Source: a bacterium (GTDB taxonomy: Bacteria; Patescibacteriota; SICC01). Taken from it: a stretch of 54,037 nucleotides of DNA. This document shows, piece after piece, positions 16,244 to 24,714 of the stretch. Where the stretch lies: NCBI GenBank assembly GCA_030699935.1, contig JAUYKS010000014.1:1-54037 (forward strand), given 5' to 3'. A program made the translations under genes and the position numbers. The notes under the pieces are model-generated. The model saw only the letters and a program-made list of their open reading frames with translations, was not told the DNA's origin and ran no database searches. Numbering within the stretch: the stretch's first letter is position 1; each line of letters starts with the position of its first letter.

Positions 16244-16414
16244 GTGAAAGAAAAAACGCGAAAACGCATCCACTTGGCGGTGATTTGGATCCTGCTGTTG
16301 CTCTTCGCGGCCAGCGGCGTCCTGCTCTACCTGCCGACCACCCAAGATGCCGACCCGTCGGCGAGCCCGGCACCGGCACAGCAACAACAGCAGCAAGCCC
16401 CGTTCGGGTATTAA
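16244..16414 (+). CDS. 56-aa single-span membrane protein
   Basis: This GTG-start ORF is below the size limit of the ORF track. The product has a basic N-terminus (KEKTRKRIHLAV), one membrane segment (VIWILLLLFAASGVLLYL), a short Asp/Pro linker and a Gln-rich end (AQQQQQQAPFGY). TAGAAT lies 6 nt before the GTG, the leaderless arrangement. It is followed 26 bp later by the PH-domain gene. No family is recognised. Confidence 0.6.
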   Translation: MKEKTRKRIHLAVIWILLLLFAASGVLLYLPTTQDADPSASPAPAQQQQQQAPFGY

Positions 16415-16440
16415 TCCCGGGCTTTGAACCGGCCGCGACC

Positions 16441-17130
16441 ATGCTGAACCCGTTCGACATCACCATCCAGAACCAGGCCGAAGACGAGGAGATCGTCCGG
16501 GTCTGGCGCCATCATCCCGTCACGCTGGTCCCGCCGGCGTTCCGCGTGCTGGCGTTCGCCCTGATCCCGCTGGTCTTGCTGTTGATCACCGGATTCGCGA
16601 TTTTCGGGAGCCCTTGGCTGTTCGGACTGTTCGTCGTGATCGTGGCGTTGGTGGTGACCTACGCCGCGTATGAGTGGGTCAGCTGGTGGGGCGACGTCTA
16701 TATCCTCACCAACTACCGGATCATCGACGTGGAGCAGCGCGGGTTCTTCCACCGGAATTTCGCCGAGACGACCCTCGACAAGATCCAGGACATCTCCCAC
16801 GAGATATCCGGGTTCCTGCCGACGGTCTTCGACTTCGGTACCGTACTGGTGCAGACGGCGGGATCGCTGGCGAACATCGACATGAACGACGTCCGGAAGC
16901 CGCAGCAGCAGGCGGTGTACCTGCTGCGGGCGCAGCAGGCGTATCTCGAGAACGATAACAAGGACATCTCCGCCAAGGAGCTGATCGAGCTGCTGACCAA
17001 GCATCGCTCGCGGCTGGACGACCTGGCGGAGGAAGACCGCAAGCAACGCCAAGCGCACGCCGACAAGCAGGTCGACCGGAACCGGCGCGGCGGCGGGAAA
17101 AGCGGCGGCGGAAAACATAAGGAGCGATGA
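16441..17130 (+). CDS. PH-domain (bPH2/YdbS-like) membrane protein
   Basis: The 229-aa protein has two adjacent membrane segments (about 32-80) followed by a bacterial PH domain. The PH part is seen as YILTNYRIIDVEQRGFFHR, then the conserved LDKIQDI and a strand FGTVLVQTAGS. The C-terminus is a Lys/Arg/Gly-rich tail with GGGKSGGGKHKER. Such proteins are thought to oligomerise at the membrane. The track ORF starts at 16285; ATG 16441 follows the preceding small gene. Its stop overlaps the start of the glycosyltransferase gene by 4 bp (ATGA). Confidence 0.85.
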   Translation: MLNPFDITIQNQAEDEEIVRVWRHHPVTLVPPAFRVLAFALIPLVLLLITGFAIFGSPWLFGLFVVIVALVVTYAAYEWVSWWGDVYILTNYRIIDVEQRGFFHRNFAETTLDKIQDISHEISGFLPTVFDFGTVLVQTAGSLANIDMNDVRKPQQQAVYLLRAQQAYLENDNKDISAKELIELLTKHRSRLDDLAEEDRKQRQAHADKQVDRNRRGGGKSGGGKHKER

Positions 17131-18311
17131 GCGTCCGGATCGCCGTCAACGGCCTGTTCCTGGCGCGGCCGCACACCGGCATGGGGCGCTACACCCTCGG
17201 ACTGCTCGGAGCGCTGCCGGCCGCGATGCGAGATGCCGAGTTCGTCGTCTTCGTACCGGATAAGCTGCCTCGCTCGCTGAAGCTGCCCAGCGCCGTCCGG
17301 ACCGTCGTGGTCCCGATCGGACGTTCGCTGCTCGGCCGCGGCAAGGCGATCGACGAGTGGGAGCGGAGCAAACTGGGACTGGCGGCCAGCCAACTCAAGG
17401 CGCATCTGATCTTCCAGCCGTATCCGACGCCGCCGATCCGGAATCCCTACAAGGTTCCCGTCGTGATGGCGGTGCACGACGTGATTCCCTGGCAGCTGCC
17501 ACGATACCGCCGCGCGCTCCGCAGCCGGCTGAAGCTCCGCGGCGTCCTCGACGGCATCCGCCGTGCCGATCGGATAGTCACGGTCAGCCGGACGTCCGCC
17601 AAGGCGATCACCTGGGCGAGCCAGGTCCCGGCCGAGCGGATCAGCGTTACATATGAGGGCTTGGAGCCGGCCTACTCCAAGCAGCCGGCTTCCGCCGCCA
17701 TGGCCGCGGTCCGCAAGCGGTTCGGCCTGCAGCGGCCGTTCGTCCTCTACGTCGGCGGCTATGACTACCGGAAGAACGTCCGCCGCCTGATCCAGGGATT
17801 CGCCGAGTCGGGCCTAGCGGGCGGTTCCGGCGGCTCCGGAAAGTCCGCCGGACACGACCTGGTCCTGGCCGGCGCCGTTACGGCGCCGGCCTCCGCGCTG
17901 TACGAGGACTTCCACAAATTGCCGCAGCTGATCGCCCAAGCCGGCATCGGGCGGCGGACCAAGGTACTCGGGTTCGTTTCCGAGGCGGACAAGCGGACGC
18001 TGCTGGCGGCGGCGGACGCGTTCGCGTTTCCGTCCCTGGCCGAAGGGTTCGGGCTGCCGATCCTCGAGGCGCTGGCGGCGGAGACTCCCGTCGCGGCCTC
18101 CGACATCCCGATCAACCAGGAACTGTTTCCCGGCGCCTATGAACCGTTCCGCCCGGACCGGACGGACGAATTGGCGAAGGCCCTCCGCGACGCGGCCCTC
18201 GAACCGGATTCCGCTAAGGTCGCCCGCGGGACCGAAGCCGTAGCCAGGTACACCTGGCCGGCCGCCGCCGAGCGCACCGCGGCGGCTTTCACTCAGCTAC
18301 TCGAAAAATGA
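17127..18311 (+). CDS. GT4-family glycosyltransferase
   Basis: The 394-aa enzyme has the GT-B fold of family 4 transferases. The N-terminus carries GLFLARPHTGMGRY, a glycine-rich loop that holds the acceptor side; the second Rossmann half starts near FVLYVGGYDYRKN. The E-x7-E motif is EGFGLPILEALAAETPV near residue 310. A Gly/Ser insertion (GGSGGSGKSAG) interrupts the nucleotide-sugar domain. It probably transfers a sugar from a nucleotide donor to a lipid-linked or surface glycan at the inner membrane face. The donor is unknown. It is coupled by ATGA overlap to the PH-domain gene. Confidence 0.92.
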   Translation: MSVRIAVNGLFLARPHTGMGRYTLGLLGALPAAMRDAEFVVFVPDKLPRSLKLPSAVRTVVVPIGRSLLGRGKAIDEWERSKLGLAASQLKAHLIFQPYPTPPIRNPYKVPVVMAVHDVIPWQLPRYRRALRSRLKLRGVLDGIRRADRIVTVSRTSAKAITWASQVPAERISVTYEGLEPAYSKQPASAAMAAVRKRFGLQRPFVLYVGGYDYRKNVRRLIQGFAESGLAGGSGGSGKSAGHDLVLAGAVTAPASALYEDFHKLPQLIAQAGIGRRTKVLGFVSEADKRTLLAAADAFAFPSLAEGFGLPILEALAAETPVAASDIPINQELFPGAYEPFRPDRTDELAKALRDAALEPDSAKVARGTEAVARYTWPAAAERTAAAFTQLLEK

Positions 18312-18314
18312 CGC

Positions 18315-18344
18315 TTGCGGTAGGTAACGATGCGACCGTATACT
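18315..18344 (+). promoter_or_regulatory. promoter for the parvulin gene
   Basis: TTGCGG (18315-18320) and TATACT (18339-18344) are 18 bp apart. The leader would be about 16 nt and contains AAGGGGAA before GTG 18368. Confidence 0.55.
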
Positions 18345-18367
18345 CTAAGCATTAAGGGGAATTACCC

Positions 18368-19609
18368 GTGGCGAATATACAAAAGACATTGAAGCGACTG
18401 AAGCCGAACGTCCGGAAGTGGTCGAAGCGTACCAAGGTATTCGCCGGCGTCGTGGCCGTATTGGTCCTGCTTTACCTGGTCTACGCCGTCATCCTCTACA
18501 CGACCGGCGGCAACGACTCGCTGACGCGGTTCGTCTCGAACTTCGCGTACTATCCGGCCGCCAAGGTGTTCGCGCCCGGGTTCTGGCCGTACTACCTGGG
18601 AGGCCTCGTCGCGACCGCCGTATTGCTCGGTGCGATCGGGCGCCTCTGCTACCTGTTCATCAAGGGACGCACGGCCAGCCGTCAGACCTTGCTGATCCTG
18701 GTCGGGCTGATCCTGGTCGGCGGGCTGAACCTGACCTGGCTGCCGTCGCCCTCATCGGCTGCGGTCGGTTACGGCACGTTCCTCGACCGCGTCGCCACCT
18801 TCAAGAAGATCCAATCTGCCCAGCAGCAAGCCCAAGGAGTCACCTCGCAGCAGGACGAGATGATCAAGCCGTTCTCGCTCCAGCAGCTGATCCAACAGCG
18901 GTTGGTCCAGCAGGCCGCCACCAAGCTCAACGTTTCCGTCAGCGACAAGAAGGTCGACGAAGCGTACAAGGAGCAAGCCCAGCGGGTGCAGGGCGAGAAA
19001 GAATTCAAGCGATTGCTCAAGGAGCGCCTCGGCTGGTCGCCGCGCGAATACAAGCAGGAACTGCGCACGAACGTCCTGCTGCAGGAAGCGCTGAACGAGA
19101 AGATCAGCAGCGACGAGAACCTCAACAAGGGAGCCAAGGATCGGGCCGACCAGGCGTTGAAGGCGCTAAAGGACGGCAAGAGCTTCGCCGCGGTCGCCAA
19201 GCAGTATTCCGAGGATCCGACCGCCACGAAGGGCGGAGACCAAGGCACGTTGAAGCGCGGCCAGCTGGATCCGGCCATCGAGAAGGAAGCCTTCTCGCTG
19301 AAGGTCGGCTCGGTCAGCGACGTGATCAAGGCGCGCCAAGGTTTCGTGATTATCAAGGTGGAATCGCGGAGCAAGAACTCCGTCCGCATCCGCCAGGTCC
19401 TGGTCCTCGGCAAGAGCATCTCGACCTACTTCCAAGAGATCCTGCCGAAGACCAAGGTGTGGGTATTGGTGGACGGCTTGAAGTGGGACAAGGCGCTGTT
19501 CACCGTCCAGTCGACCAATCCGCAGCCGCCGCAGGTGCAGCCGCAGCCGGGCGCGGGCGCTTCCGGCGCGCCGGCTCCAGCCAAGAAGCCTGCAAAGTCG
19601 GCCAAGTAG
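18368..19609 (+). CDS. membrane-anchored parvulin-type peptidyl-prolyl isomerase
   Basis: The 413-aa protein starts with about four hydrophobic segments (within residues 25-128), followed by a SurA/PrsA-like chaperone part (about 150-245) and a parvulin domain (about 255-335). The parvulin signature reads FAAVAKQYSEDPTATKGGDQ, then LKRGQLDPAIEKEAF and the closing strand GFVIIKVES. The C-terminal tail is Pro/Ala/Lys-rich. It should help fold exported proteins outside the membrane. Several membrane spans instead of a lipoprotein anchor are unusual for PrsA relatives. The start is GTG with a good AAGGGGAA site. Confidence 0.88.
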   Translation: MANIQKTLKRLKPNVRKWSKRTKVFAGVVAVLVLLYLVYAVILYTTGGNDSLTRFVSNFAYYPAAKVFAPGFWPYYLGGLVATAVLLGAIGRLCYLFIKGRTASRQTLLILVGLILVGGLNLTWLPSPSSAAVGYGTFLDRVATFKKIQSAQQQAQGVTSQQDEMIKPFSLQQLIQQRLVQQAATKLNVSVSDKKVDEAYKEQAQRVQGEKEFKRLLKERLGWSPREYKQELRTNVLLQEALNEKISSDENLNKGAKDRADQALKALKDGKSFAAVAKQYSEDPTATKGGDQGTLKRGQLDPAIEKEAFSLKVGSVSDVIKARQGFVIIKVESRSKNSVRIRQVLVLGKSISTYFQEILPKTKVWVLVDGLKWDKALFTVQSTNPQPPQVQPQPGAGASGAPAPAKKPAKSAK

Positions 19610-19683
19610 CGACAAAGCAGGGACGGTATCGCCAGGGCGGGAACAATCCCGATATACTTATGTGGTACGCGTTCCGCGTGTAT

Positions 19684-19701
19684 GCGCCGTTTGCACGGCG
19701 C
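19684..19701. terminator. hairpin before tRNA-Asp
   Basis: GCGCCG-TTTGCA-CGGCGC is a perfect 6-bp stem. It ends 9 nt before tRNA-Asp. It may be a processing signal or a weak terminator of the parvulin gene; no U-run follows. A TATACT box (19653-19658) lies upstream and may drive the tRNA. Confidence 0.4.
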
Positions 19702-19710
19702 CTTGCCCTC

Positions 19711-19784
19711 GGGGGCGTAGCTCAGTTGGTTAGAGCGCCTGCCTGTCACGCAGGAGGTCGCCGGTTCGAGTCCGGTCGTCCCCG
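19711..19784 (+). tRNA. tRNA-Asp (GTC)
   Basis: A 74-nt cloverleaf: acceptor GGGGGCG with CGTCCCC (one G-U pair), D arm GCTC/GAGC, anticodon stem CTGCC... loop with GTC, T arm GCCGG/CCGGT around TTCGAGT. CCA is not encoded; G, C, A follow the acceptor stem. The next start codon is 8 nt away. Confidence 0.95.
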
Positions 19785-19792
19785 CAGATGAA

Positions 19793-20515
19793 ATGAAGCC
19801 GATAACCCACAAGGTGACATGGCAGCCACAGGGGCCGACCGACTGCGTCCAGACCTCGCTGTCTGTTCTATTAGGCGCGTTAGGCAGGCCGACGCCGGTG
19901 TCGAAGGTAAAGAAAGACGTTCCACTACATACCAATACCCAGGGCGTTGTAATCGGAACGACCTTCGCGCACGCGGCCTTGCATCTTCGGCGGCTGGGAT
20001 TCAGGACGACGATTCACACCACCGACATCGATTTGCTCGACCGGACTTGGGAGGGTTTGGACGCCAAGGAATTGCGGAAGAAACTGACACAGCGAAAGAA
20101 GTTCATCCGGCATCCGTTCCTGGATGAGGAAGCCGTGGAAGCGTATGCCGAAGGATACGTTTCGTTCGTCAGAGCTGAAGGACGGATCAAACACCCTGTA
20201 CTGACGACCAAGTACCTGCATCGGTTACTTGAGAAGGCACCCTTCATCGCGGCCGTGAGCAAGCAATATCTCGTTTCGTGCTCGAAAAAGCGATTCGTCG
20301 GCAAAACGGGGAAAGCGGTTTTCGACGACGTCCGAGGTCAGACCAATACTCACGCGATCGTCGTGGCGGGATACCGGGACGGTCGTTTCCTGATAATCGA
20401 CTCCTCAGCTCCGAATGCCCGCGCCGGGCGCCGCTGGCTGAACGCGGAGCATCTGATCGGCGCGATCTGCTTGGCGGAGACCGAGTGGGACAATCTGGTG
20501 ATCACGGCAGTGTAG
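19793..20515 (+). CDS. C39-like cysteine peptidase-fold protein
   Basis: The 240-aa product looks like a papain-fold C39-type peptidase. Near the N-terminus QGPTDCVQTSL supplies the Gln-x(4)-Cys arrangement, with Cys18 as nucleophile. His187 lies in NTHAIVVAGY and Asp203 in FLIIDSSAP, the typical His and Asp order. There is no ABC transporter, signal peptide or bacteriocin gene nearby, so it is a stand-alone cytoplasmic form. Substrate unknown; deubiquitinase-like or toxin-processing roles are conceivable. It starts 8 nt after the tRNA-Asp gene, so tRNA 3' processing would give a nearly leaderless mRNA. Confidence 0.75.
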   Translation: MKPITHKVTWQPQGPTDCVQTSLSVLLGALGRPTPVSKVKKDVPLHTNTQGVVIGTTFAHAALHLRRLGFRTTIHTTDIDLLDRTWEGLDAKELRKKLTQRKKFIRHPFLDEEAVEAYAEGYVSFVRAEGRIKHPVLTTKYLHRLLEKAPFIAAVSKQYLVSCSKKRFVGKTGKAVFDDVRGQTNTHAIVVAGYRDGRFLIIDSSAPNARAGRRWLNAEHLIGAICLAETEWDNLVITAV

Positions 20516-20568
20516 AATGAGGGCGTCTAGCGGATGCACATCAACAATCAGATTCGGAAAGGCTCCAC

Positions 20569-21114
20569 ATGGGATGGTTGCCATTCATACTGGCCTTGGC
20601 TCTCGGCCGAGAGCACGCGATCATCGTGGCCAGGGCAAGCGACCTTTCCTCCGTGGAAGCGCTGCTCCTGACCGCGGGTTGGTACTTGGCCCTGAGTTGC
20701 CTGACGATCTATTTTCTCGACCGTCCGGCAGTCGCCCGGAAGCTGGCGAAGCTCCAGGACACCAAGCTGTGCCGCCGTATCATCGGCGGGATTACCCCGC
20801 CGTGGCGCGGCCTGGCCGTCTTCGTCCTCTGCTTCGTACCGAACGGATTCTGGGTGGGCATCCTTCTGATGACCTTCTGGAAATACCGCTGGTATCAGCG
20901 AGTCCTGCTGGTAACGGCCGGCAACGTGGCTTCTTACTTCGCGTACGAAGCGGCGATGGCGCCGGTCCTGGGACTGTTCGGCTCGTACCTGCTGTTGGCG
21001 ATTCCCGCGCTGTTGCTTGTCGGATTGGTCGTCAAAGAGCGCAGCCGGTTCACAACGGTCCGGAATTGGTCGACGCGGCGCTACCGCCTGATCTTTTCCA
21101 AAGCCGTGTCCTGA
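20569..21114 (+). CDS. polytopic membrane protein, unknown
   Basis: The 181-aa product has about four or five membrane segments (GWLPFILALAL, then LTAGWYLALSCLTIYF, the stretch around FVLCFVPNGFWVGILLM, and the last pair ending LLLAIPALLLVGLVV). Charged loops lie between. It has some likeness in pattern to small multidrug-export-like proteins, but I cannot support that name. GGAAAGG lies 7 nt before the ATG. A tandem 8-bp duplication (TGTCCTGA) carries the stop codon, and a bidirectional terminator follows. Confidence 0.6.
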   Translation: MGWLPFILALALGREHAIIVARASDLSSVEALLLTAGWYLALSCLTIYFLDRPAVARKLAKLQDTKLCRRIIGGITPPWRGLAVFVLCFVPNGFWVGILLMTFWKYRWYQRVLLVTAGNVASYFAYEAAMAPVLGLFGSYLLLAIPALLLVGLVVKERSRFTTVRNWSTRRYRLIFSKAVS

Positions 21115-21139
21115 TGTCCTGATTCTGAAGTAATGATGT

Positions 21140-21186
21140 GCGAAAAACCCTTCGGGTCCACCTAACGATCCCCAGGGTTTTTTCGC
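21140..21186. terminator. bidirectional rho-independent terminator
   Basis: GCGAAAAACCCT (21140-21151) pairs with AGGGTTTTTTCGC (21174-21186). On each strand the stem ends in a U-rich arm. It separates the membrane-protein gene from the leftward ABC transporter genes. Confidence 0.75.
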
Positions 21187-21223
21187 TTGGGACGGTTAGA
21201 CGGGCCAGGCCGAGCGCGGCAGA

Positions 21224-21961
21224 TTAGGCCGAGCGCCGCCGCAGCGGCGCCGCGCCGAGCACCAGCGCGCCGACCCCGAACGCCAGCACGATCAGGAAGT
21301 CGCCGGTCAGCTCGGAGGTGATCGCGGTGTCGCGCGCCACCCGCTCGATCATGTCCACCGAATACGAGAGCGGCAGCCAGTCCGAGACGTCGCGGAGCAG
21401 GGGCGCCATCTGGTCGCGGTCGATGAACAGTCCGCAGAGCAGGTATTGCGGCAGCACCACGGCCGGCATGAACTGGACGGCTTGGAATTCGGTCCGCGCG
21501 AAGGCGCTAACGAACAGGCCGAGCGCCATGCCGAGCAGCCCGTCCAAGGTGGCCGCCGCGACCAGGCTCACCACGCTACCTTCGATGTTCAGGTCGAGCG
21601 GGCCGAGGGCGACCGCTGAGACGGCCAGCGCCTGGATCACGGCCATCACCCCGAAGGCGATCGCGTAGCCGAGCAGAAGGTCGAGCTTGCCGGCCGGCAT
21701 CGCCAACAGCCGCTCCAGCGTGCCGCTGGTGCGTTCGCGGAGCGTGGTGATCGAGGTCACGATGAACATCACCGTGAACGGGAACAGGCCGAGCACGATT
21801 GGACCGAACTGCTGGAAGATCGCCGGCGAGTCGTCGAAGACGTACCGGAGCAAAGTGACCAGCAGGATAGGCACGCCGACGATCAGCAGCAGGGTGCGGG
21901 GGTCGTGGCGGAGCTGGAGCAGTACCCGCTTGGCGGTGGCGAGGGTGCGGCGGGCGTTCAT
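21224..21961 (-). CDS. ABC-2 type transporter permease
   Basis: The 245-aa product has six predicted membrane segments in the ABC-2 arrangement, with the short amphipathic N-terminus ending RHDPRTLLLIVGVP and the conserved loop TTLRERTSGTLERLLAMP. This loop is typical of export permeases of the DrrB/NodJ kind. It pairs with the ATPase encoded just upstream on the same strand; the stop of that gene overlaps this start by 4 bp. The substrate is not evident: drugs, lipids or glycans are all possible. Confidence 0.93.
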   Translation of the reverse strand: MNARRTLATAKRVLLQLRHDPRTLLLIVGVPILLVTLLRYVFDDSPAIFQQFGPIVLGLFPFTVMFIVTSITTLRERTSGTLERLLAMPAGKLDLLLGYAIAFGVMAVIQALAVSAVALGPLDLNIEGSVVSLVAAATLDGLLGMALGLFVSAFARTEFQAVQFMPAVVLPQYLLCGLFIDRDQMAPLLRDVSDWLPLSYSVDMIERVARDTAITSELTGDFLIVLAFGVGALVLGAAPLRRRSA

Positions 21962-22683
21962 GAGTTCCCTCCAACCAGTTTGAGGAAGGCTTCGCCGATC
22001 GTTAGGCTGCCGGTCCTCCGGCGGAGCGCCGCCGGTCGGTCACTGGCCAGGAGTCGGCCGCCGCGCAACAGGAACAGGTGGTCGCAATGTTCGGCTTCTT
22101 CCATCGCGTGGCTCGAGACGAAGAGGGTGGTGCCCGCTCGGGCCAGGCGCCGGAACCGTTGCCAGAGCTTGCGGCGGAGTACCGGATCCAGCTCGACGGT
22201 CGGCTCGTCGAGGACCAGCAGCTTGGGAGCGCCGAGCAGCGCGACGCCAAGCGATACCCGCGCCTGCTGGCCGCCGGAAAGGTTCTGCACCAGCCGGTCG
22301 GCGCAGTCCTCGAGCTCGAGGTCCGCGATCAGCGCTTTGGTCTCCGAGGCCCGCGCCCCCATCATCGCCGAGAAGTAGTCAAGGTTCTCCCGCGCCGTCA
22401 GGTCGGCGTAGACCGATAGCGTCTGCGCCATGTAGCCGACCCGCCGTCGCAGCCAGGCGTTGCCGGCCGGACGGCCGTACACCGTCACCGTGCCGCGCTT
22501 GATCCGCTGCACGCCGACGATCGCCCGCATCAGGGTCGTCTTGCCGGAACCCGACGGACCGATCAACCCGACCACCTTGCCCTTCGGGATCTCGGCCGAG
22601 AAATCGCTCAGTACCGGCTTGCCGGACCGGACGATACCGAGGTCCTTGATCGAGACGGCAGGCGTGGTGCGCTTCGTTTTCAT
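21958..22683 (-). CDS. ABC transporter ATP-binding protein
   Basis: The 241-aa ATPase has Walker A GPSGSGKTT, Q-loop within GYMAQTLSVY, signature LSGGQQARVSLGVAL, Walker B LLVLDEPTVELD and the H-loop in VSSHAMEEAEHC. It is the DrrA-like partner of the ABC-2 permease. The track starts at a TTG (22704); ATG 22683 is preferred because it fits the family start and has AAGGTCAGGG before it. The gene is divergent from pyrC, with 58 bp between the starts. Confidence 0.95.
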   Translation of the reverse strand: MKTKRTTPAVSIKDLGIVRSGKPVLSDFSAEIPKGKVVGLIGPSGSGKTTLMRAIVGVQRIKRGTVTVYGRPAGNAWLRRRVGYMAQTLSVYADLTARENLDYFSAMMGARASETKALIADLELEDCADRLVQNLSGGQQARVSLGVALLGAPKLLVLDEPTVELDPVLRRKLWQRFRRLARAGTTLFVSSHAMEEAEHCDHLFLLRGGRLLASDRPAALRRRTGSLTIGEAFLKLVGGNS

Positions 22684-22741
22684 TCCCTGACCTTCATGCC
22701 TCAATCATACTGCGCGGGGAACACGCTATACTATTTCCACC

Positions 22742-23803
22742 ATGTCCCTCCAGCGCTTTCCAGGGTTCATCGACGTCCATGTCCACCTGCGGGATCCGGG
22801 CGCCACGCAGAAGGAGGACTTCGCGACGGGCACCCGTGCCGCCGCGGCCGGCGGCTTCACGTACGTGGTCGACATGCCGAACAACCCGACGCCGACGGTC
22901 TCGCTCGAGCGCCTCGCGGAAAAGGAAAAGCTGGCGGACGCTAAGGCCGTCTGCGGTCTCGGCTTCCACTACGGCGCCGACGGTTCGGAGGCGAACCTGG
23001 CGAGCTTCCCCGAGGCGGCCAAGCACCCGCGCGTGTTCGGGCTAAAGATCTACCTTAACCACACCACCGGCGAGATGCTGATCGAAGACATCTCGGTGCT
23101 GCGGACGATCTTCGAGACTTGGCCGGCCGAGAAGCCGGTGCTGGTCCACGCGGAGGGCGTCCAGCTGGCGGCGGCTCTGTCGCTGGCTCATTTCTATGAC
23201 AAGCGGCTGCACGTCTGCCACATCTCGCAGGCGGTCGAGGTGGAGCTGGTCAAGGCGGCCAAGCGGAAGAAGCAGGTCGTGACCGCGGGCGTCTGTCCCC
23301 ATCACTTGTTCCTGACCGGTGAGGCGCGGGAGACGCACGGCTCGCAGGCGATCATGAAGCCGCCGCTCGGCGAGGACGCGGACAAGAAGGCGCTCTGGAG
23401 CGGGCTGCAGGACGGCACGATCGACATTGTCGAGACGGACCACGCGCCCCACACGCTTGAGGAGAAGCAGGGCGACCCGCCGCCGTTCGGCGTGCCGGGG
23501 CTCGAGACCGCGGTCGGTTTGCTCTGGAAGGCGGTGCACGACGGGGACTTGAAGGCCGCGGACGTGCCGCGCCTTTTGCACGAGGCGCCGAAACGGATCT
23601 TCAACATTCCCGACCAGCCGGACACGTACGTGGAGCTGGACCCGGACGAACCGTACGAGATCAACCCGGCCGCGTTCCAGTCGAAAGCCAAGTGGTCGCC
23701 GTTCGCCGGTTGGACGGCGTACGGCAAGTCGCGAACGGTCGTGGTGCAGGGCAAGACGCTGGTCGAGGACGGGGCGTTCGTCGAAGGAACCTCAGCCAAA
23801 TGA
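22742..23803 (+). CDS. pyrC: dihydroorotase
   Basis: PyrC closes carbamoyl-aspartate to dihydroorotate, the third step of pyrimidine synthesis. The 353-aa product shows the metal motif FIDVHVHLRDPG and the cofactor-loop residue stretch GLKIYLN, in which the Lys is the carbamylated bridge. It also has VHAEG and ETDHAPHT. Its pattern resembles the CAD-type enzyme more than E. coli PyrC. TATACT lies 9 nt before the ATG with no Shine-Dalgarno site. pyrB overlaps its end by 4 bp (ATGA). Confidence 0.95.
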   Translation: MSLQRFPGFIDVHVHLRDPGATQKEDFATGTRAAAAGGFTYVVDMPNNPTPTVSLERLAEKEKLADAKAVCGLGFHYGADGSEANLASFPEAAKHPRVFGLKIYLNHTTGEMLIEDISVLRTIFETWPAEKPVLVHAEGVQLAAALSLAHFYDKRLHVCHISQAVEVELVKAAKRKKQVVTAGVCPHHLFLTGEARETHGSQAIMKPPLGEDADKKALWSGLQDGTIDIVETDHAPHTLEEKQGDPPPFGVPGLETAVGLLWKAVHDGDLKAADVPRLLHEAPKRIFNIPDQPDTYVELDPDEPYEINPAAFQSKAKWSPFAGWTAYGKSRTVVVQGKTLVEDGAFVEGTSAK

Positions 23804-24714
23804 AGTCGCTGGCCGGCCAGGACGTGCTGACCGCCGGACAGTTCAAGCCGTCGGTCTGCGAGCAGTTGTTCAAGGAGGCTCGCGCGATGCGGACCTTGGT
23901 CGACGAGCACGGCTCTCTGGACCGGCTTGGATCGCGTGTCCTGATTAACCTCTTCTACGAACCGTCGACCCGAACCTCGGCGTCGTTCGCGGCGGCGATG
24001 CTGCGGCTTGGCGGCAAGGTCTTCCCGATCAACGAGATCAAGACCTCCTCGGTGGCCAAGGGCGAGACGCTCGAGGACACGATCAAGACGCTCGAGCAGT
24101 ACGCCGACGTGATCGTGCTCCGGCATCCCGAGGCGGGCTCCGCGCAACGGGCGGCCGCGGCCGCGGACATCCCGATCATCAACGCCGGCGACGGCGCCGG
24201 CGAGCATCCGACCCAGGCCTTGCTCGATCTTTTCACGATCATCGAGGAAAAGGGCGGCCCGGACGGACTGAGCATCACCCTGCTCGGAGACCTGAAGCAC
24301 GGCCGGACCGTGCATTCCCTGGCCCGGCTGCTTTCAAACTACGACGTGCGGCTCAACCTGGTCTCGCCGAAGACGCTCGGTCTCCCCAAGGCGGTTCGTG
24401 ACGACCTCTCCGTGTCGGTGACGGAGCACGATTCGCTCGAGTCGGCACTGCCGGACACCGACGTGCTCTACGTGACGCGGGTGCAGCGGGAACGGTTCGC
24501 CAAGAAAGCCGATTACGATAAGGTCAAGGGAAGCTACGTGGTCAGCCCGGAGTCGTTGGTTAAGGCTAAGGACGACCTGATCGTGCTGCATCCCCTGCCG
24601 CGGGTCGACGAGATCGACGCGCGGATGGACGCCGATCCCCGCGCCGCCTATTTCCGCGAGGTCCGGAACGGCCTGTACGTCCGGATGGCATTGTTGGCGC
24701 TGGTGCTTGGCTGA
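23800..24714 (+). CDS. pyrB: aspartate carbamoyltransferase catalytic chain
   Basis: PyrB joins carbamoyl phosphate and aspartate, the step before PyrC. The 304-aa product has the carbamoyl-phosphate motif FYEPSTRTSASF, the HPTQALLDLFT motif, and LHPLPRVDEI near the C-terminus. No pyrI follows, so regulation differs from the E. coli holoenzyme. The track ORF begins upstream in another gene; ATG 23800 overlaps the pyrC stop by 4 bp. Other pyrimidine genes (carAB, pyrD, pyrE, pyrF) are not in the window. The next gene, an rRNA pseudouridine synthase, overlaps by 1 bp. Confidence 0.97.
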   Translation: MKSLAGQDVLTAGQFKPSVCEQLFKEARAMRTLVDEHGSLDRLGSRVLINLFYEPSTRTSASFAAAMLRLGGKVFPINEIKTSSVAKGETLEDTIKTLEQYADVIVLRHPEAGSAQRAAAAADIPIINAGDGAGEHPTQALLDLFTIIEEKGGPDGLSITLLGDLKHGRTVHSLARLLSNYDVRLNLVSPKTLGLPKAVRDDLSVSVTEHDSLESALPDTDVLYVTRVQRERFAKKADYDKVKGSYVVSPESLVKAKDDLIVLHPLPRVDEIDARMDADPRAAYFREVRNGLYVRMALLALVLG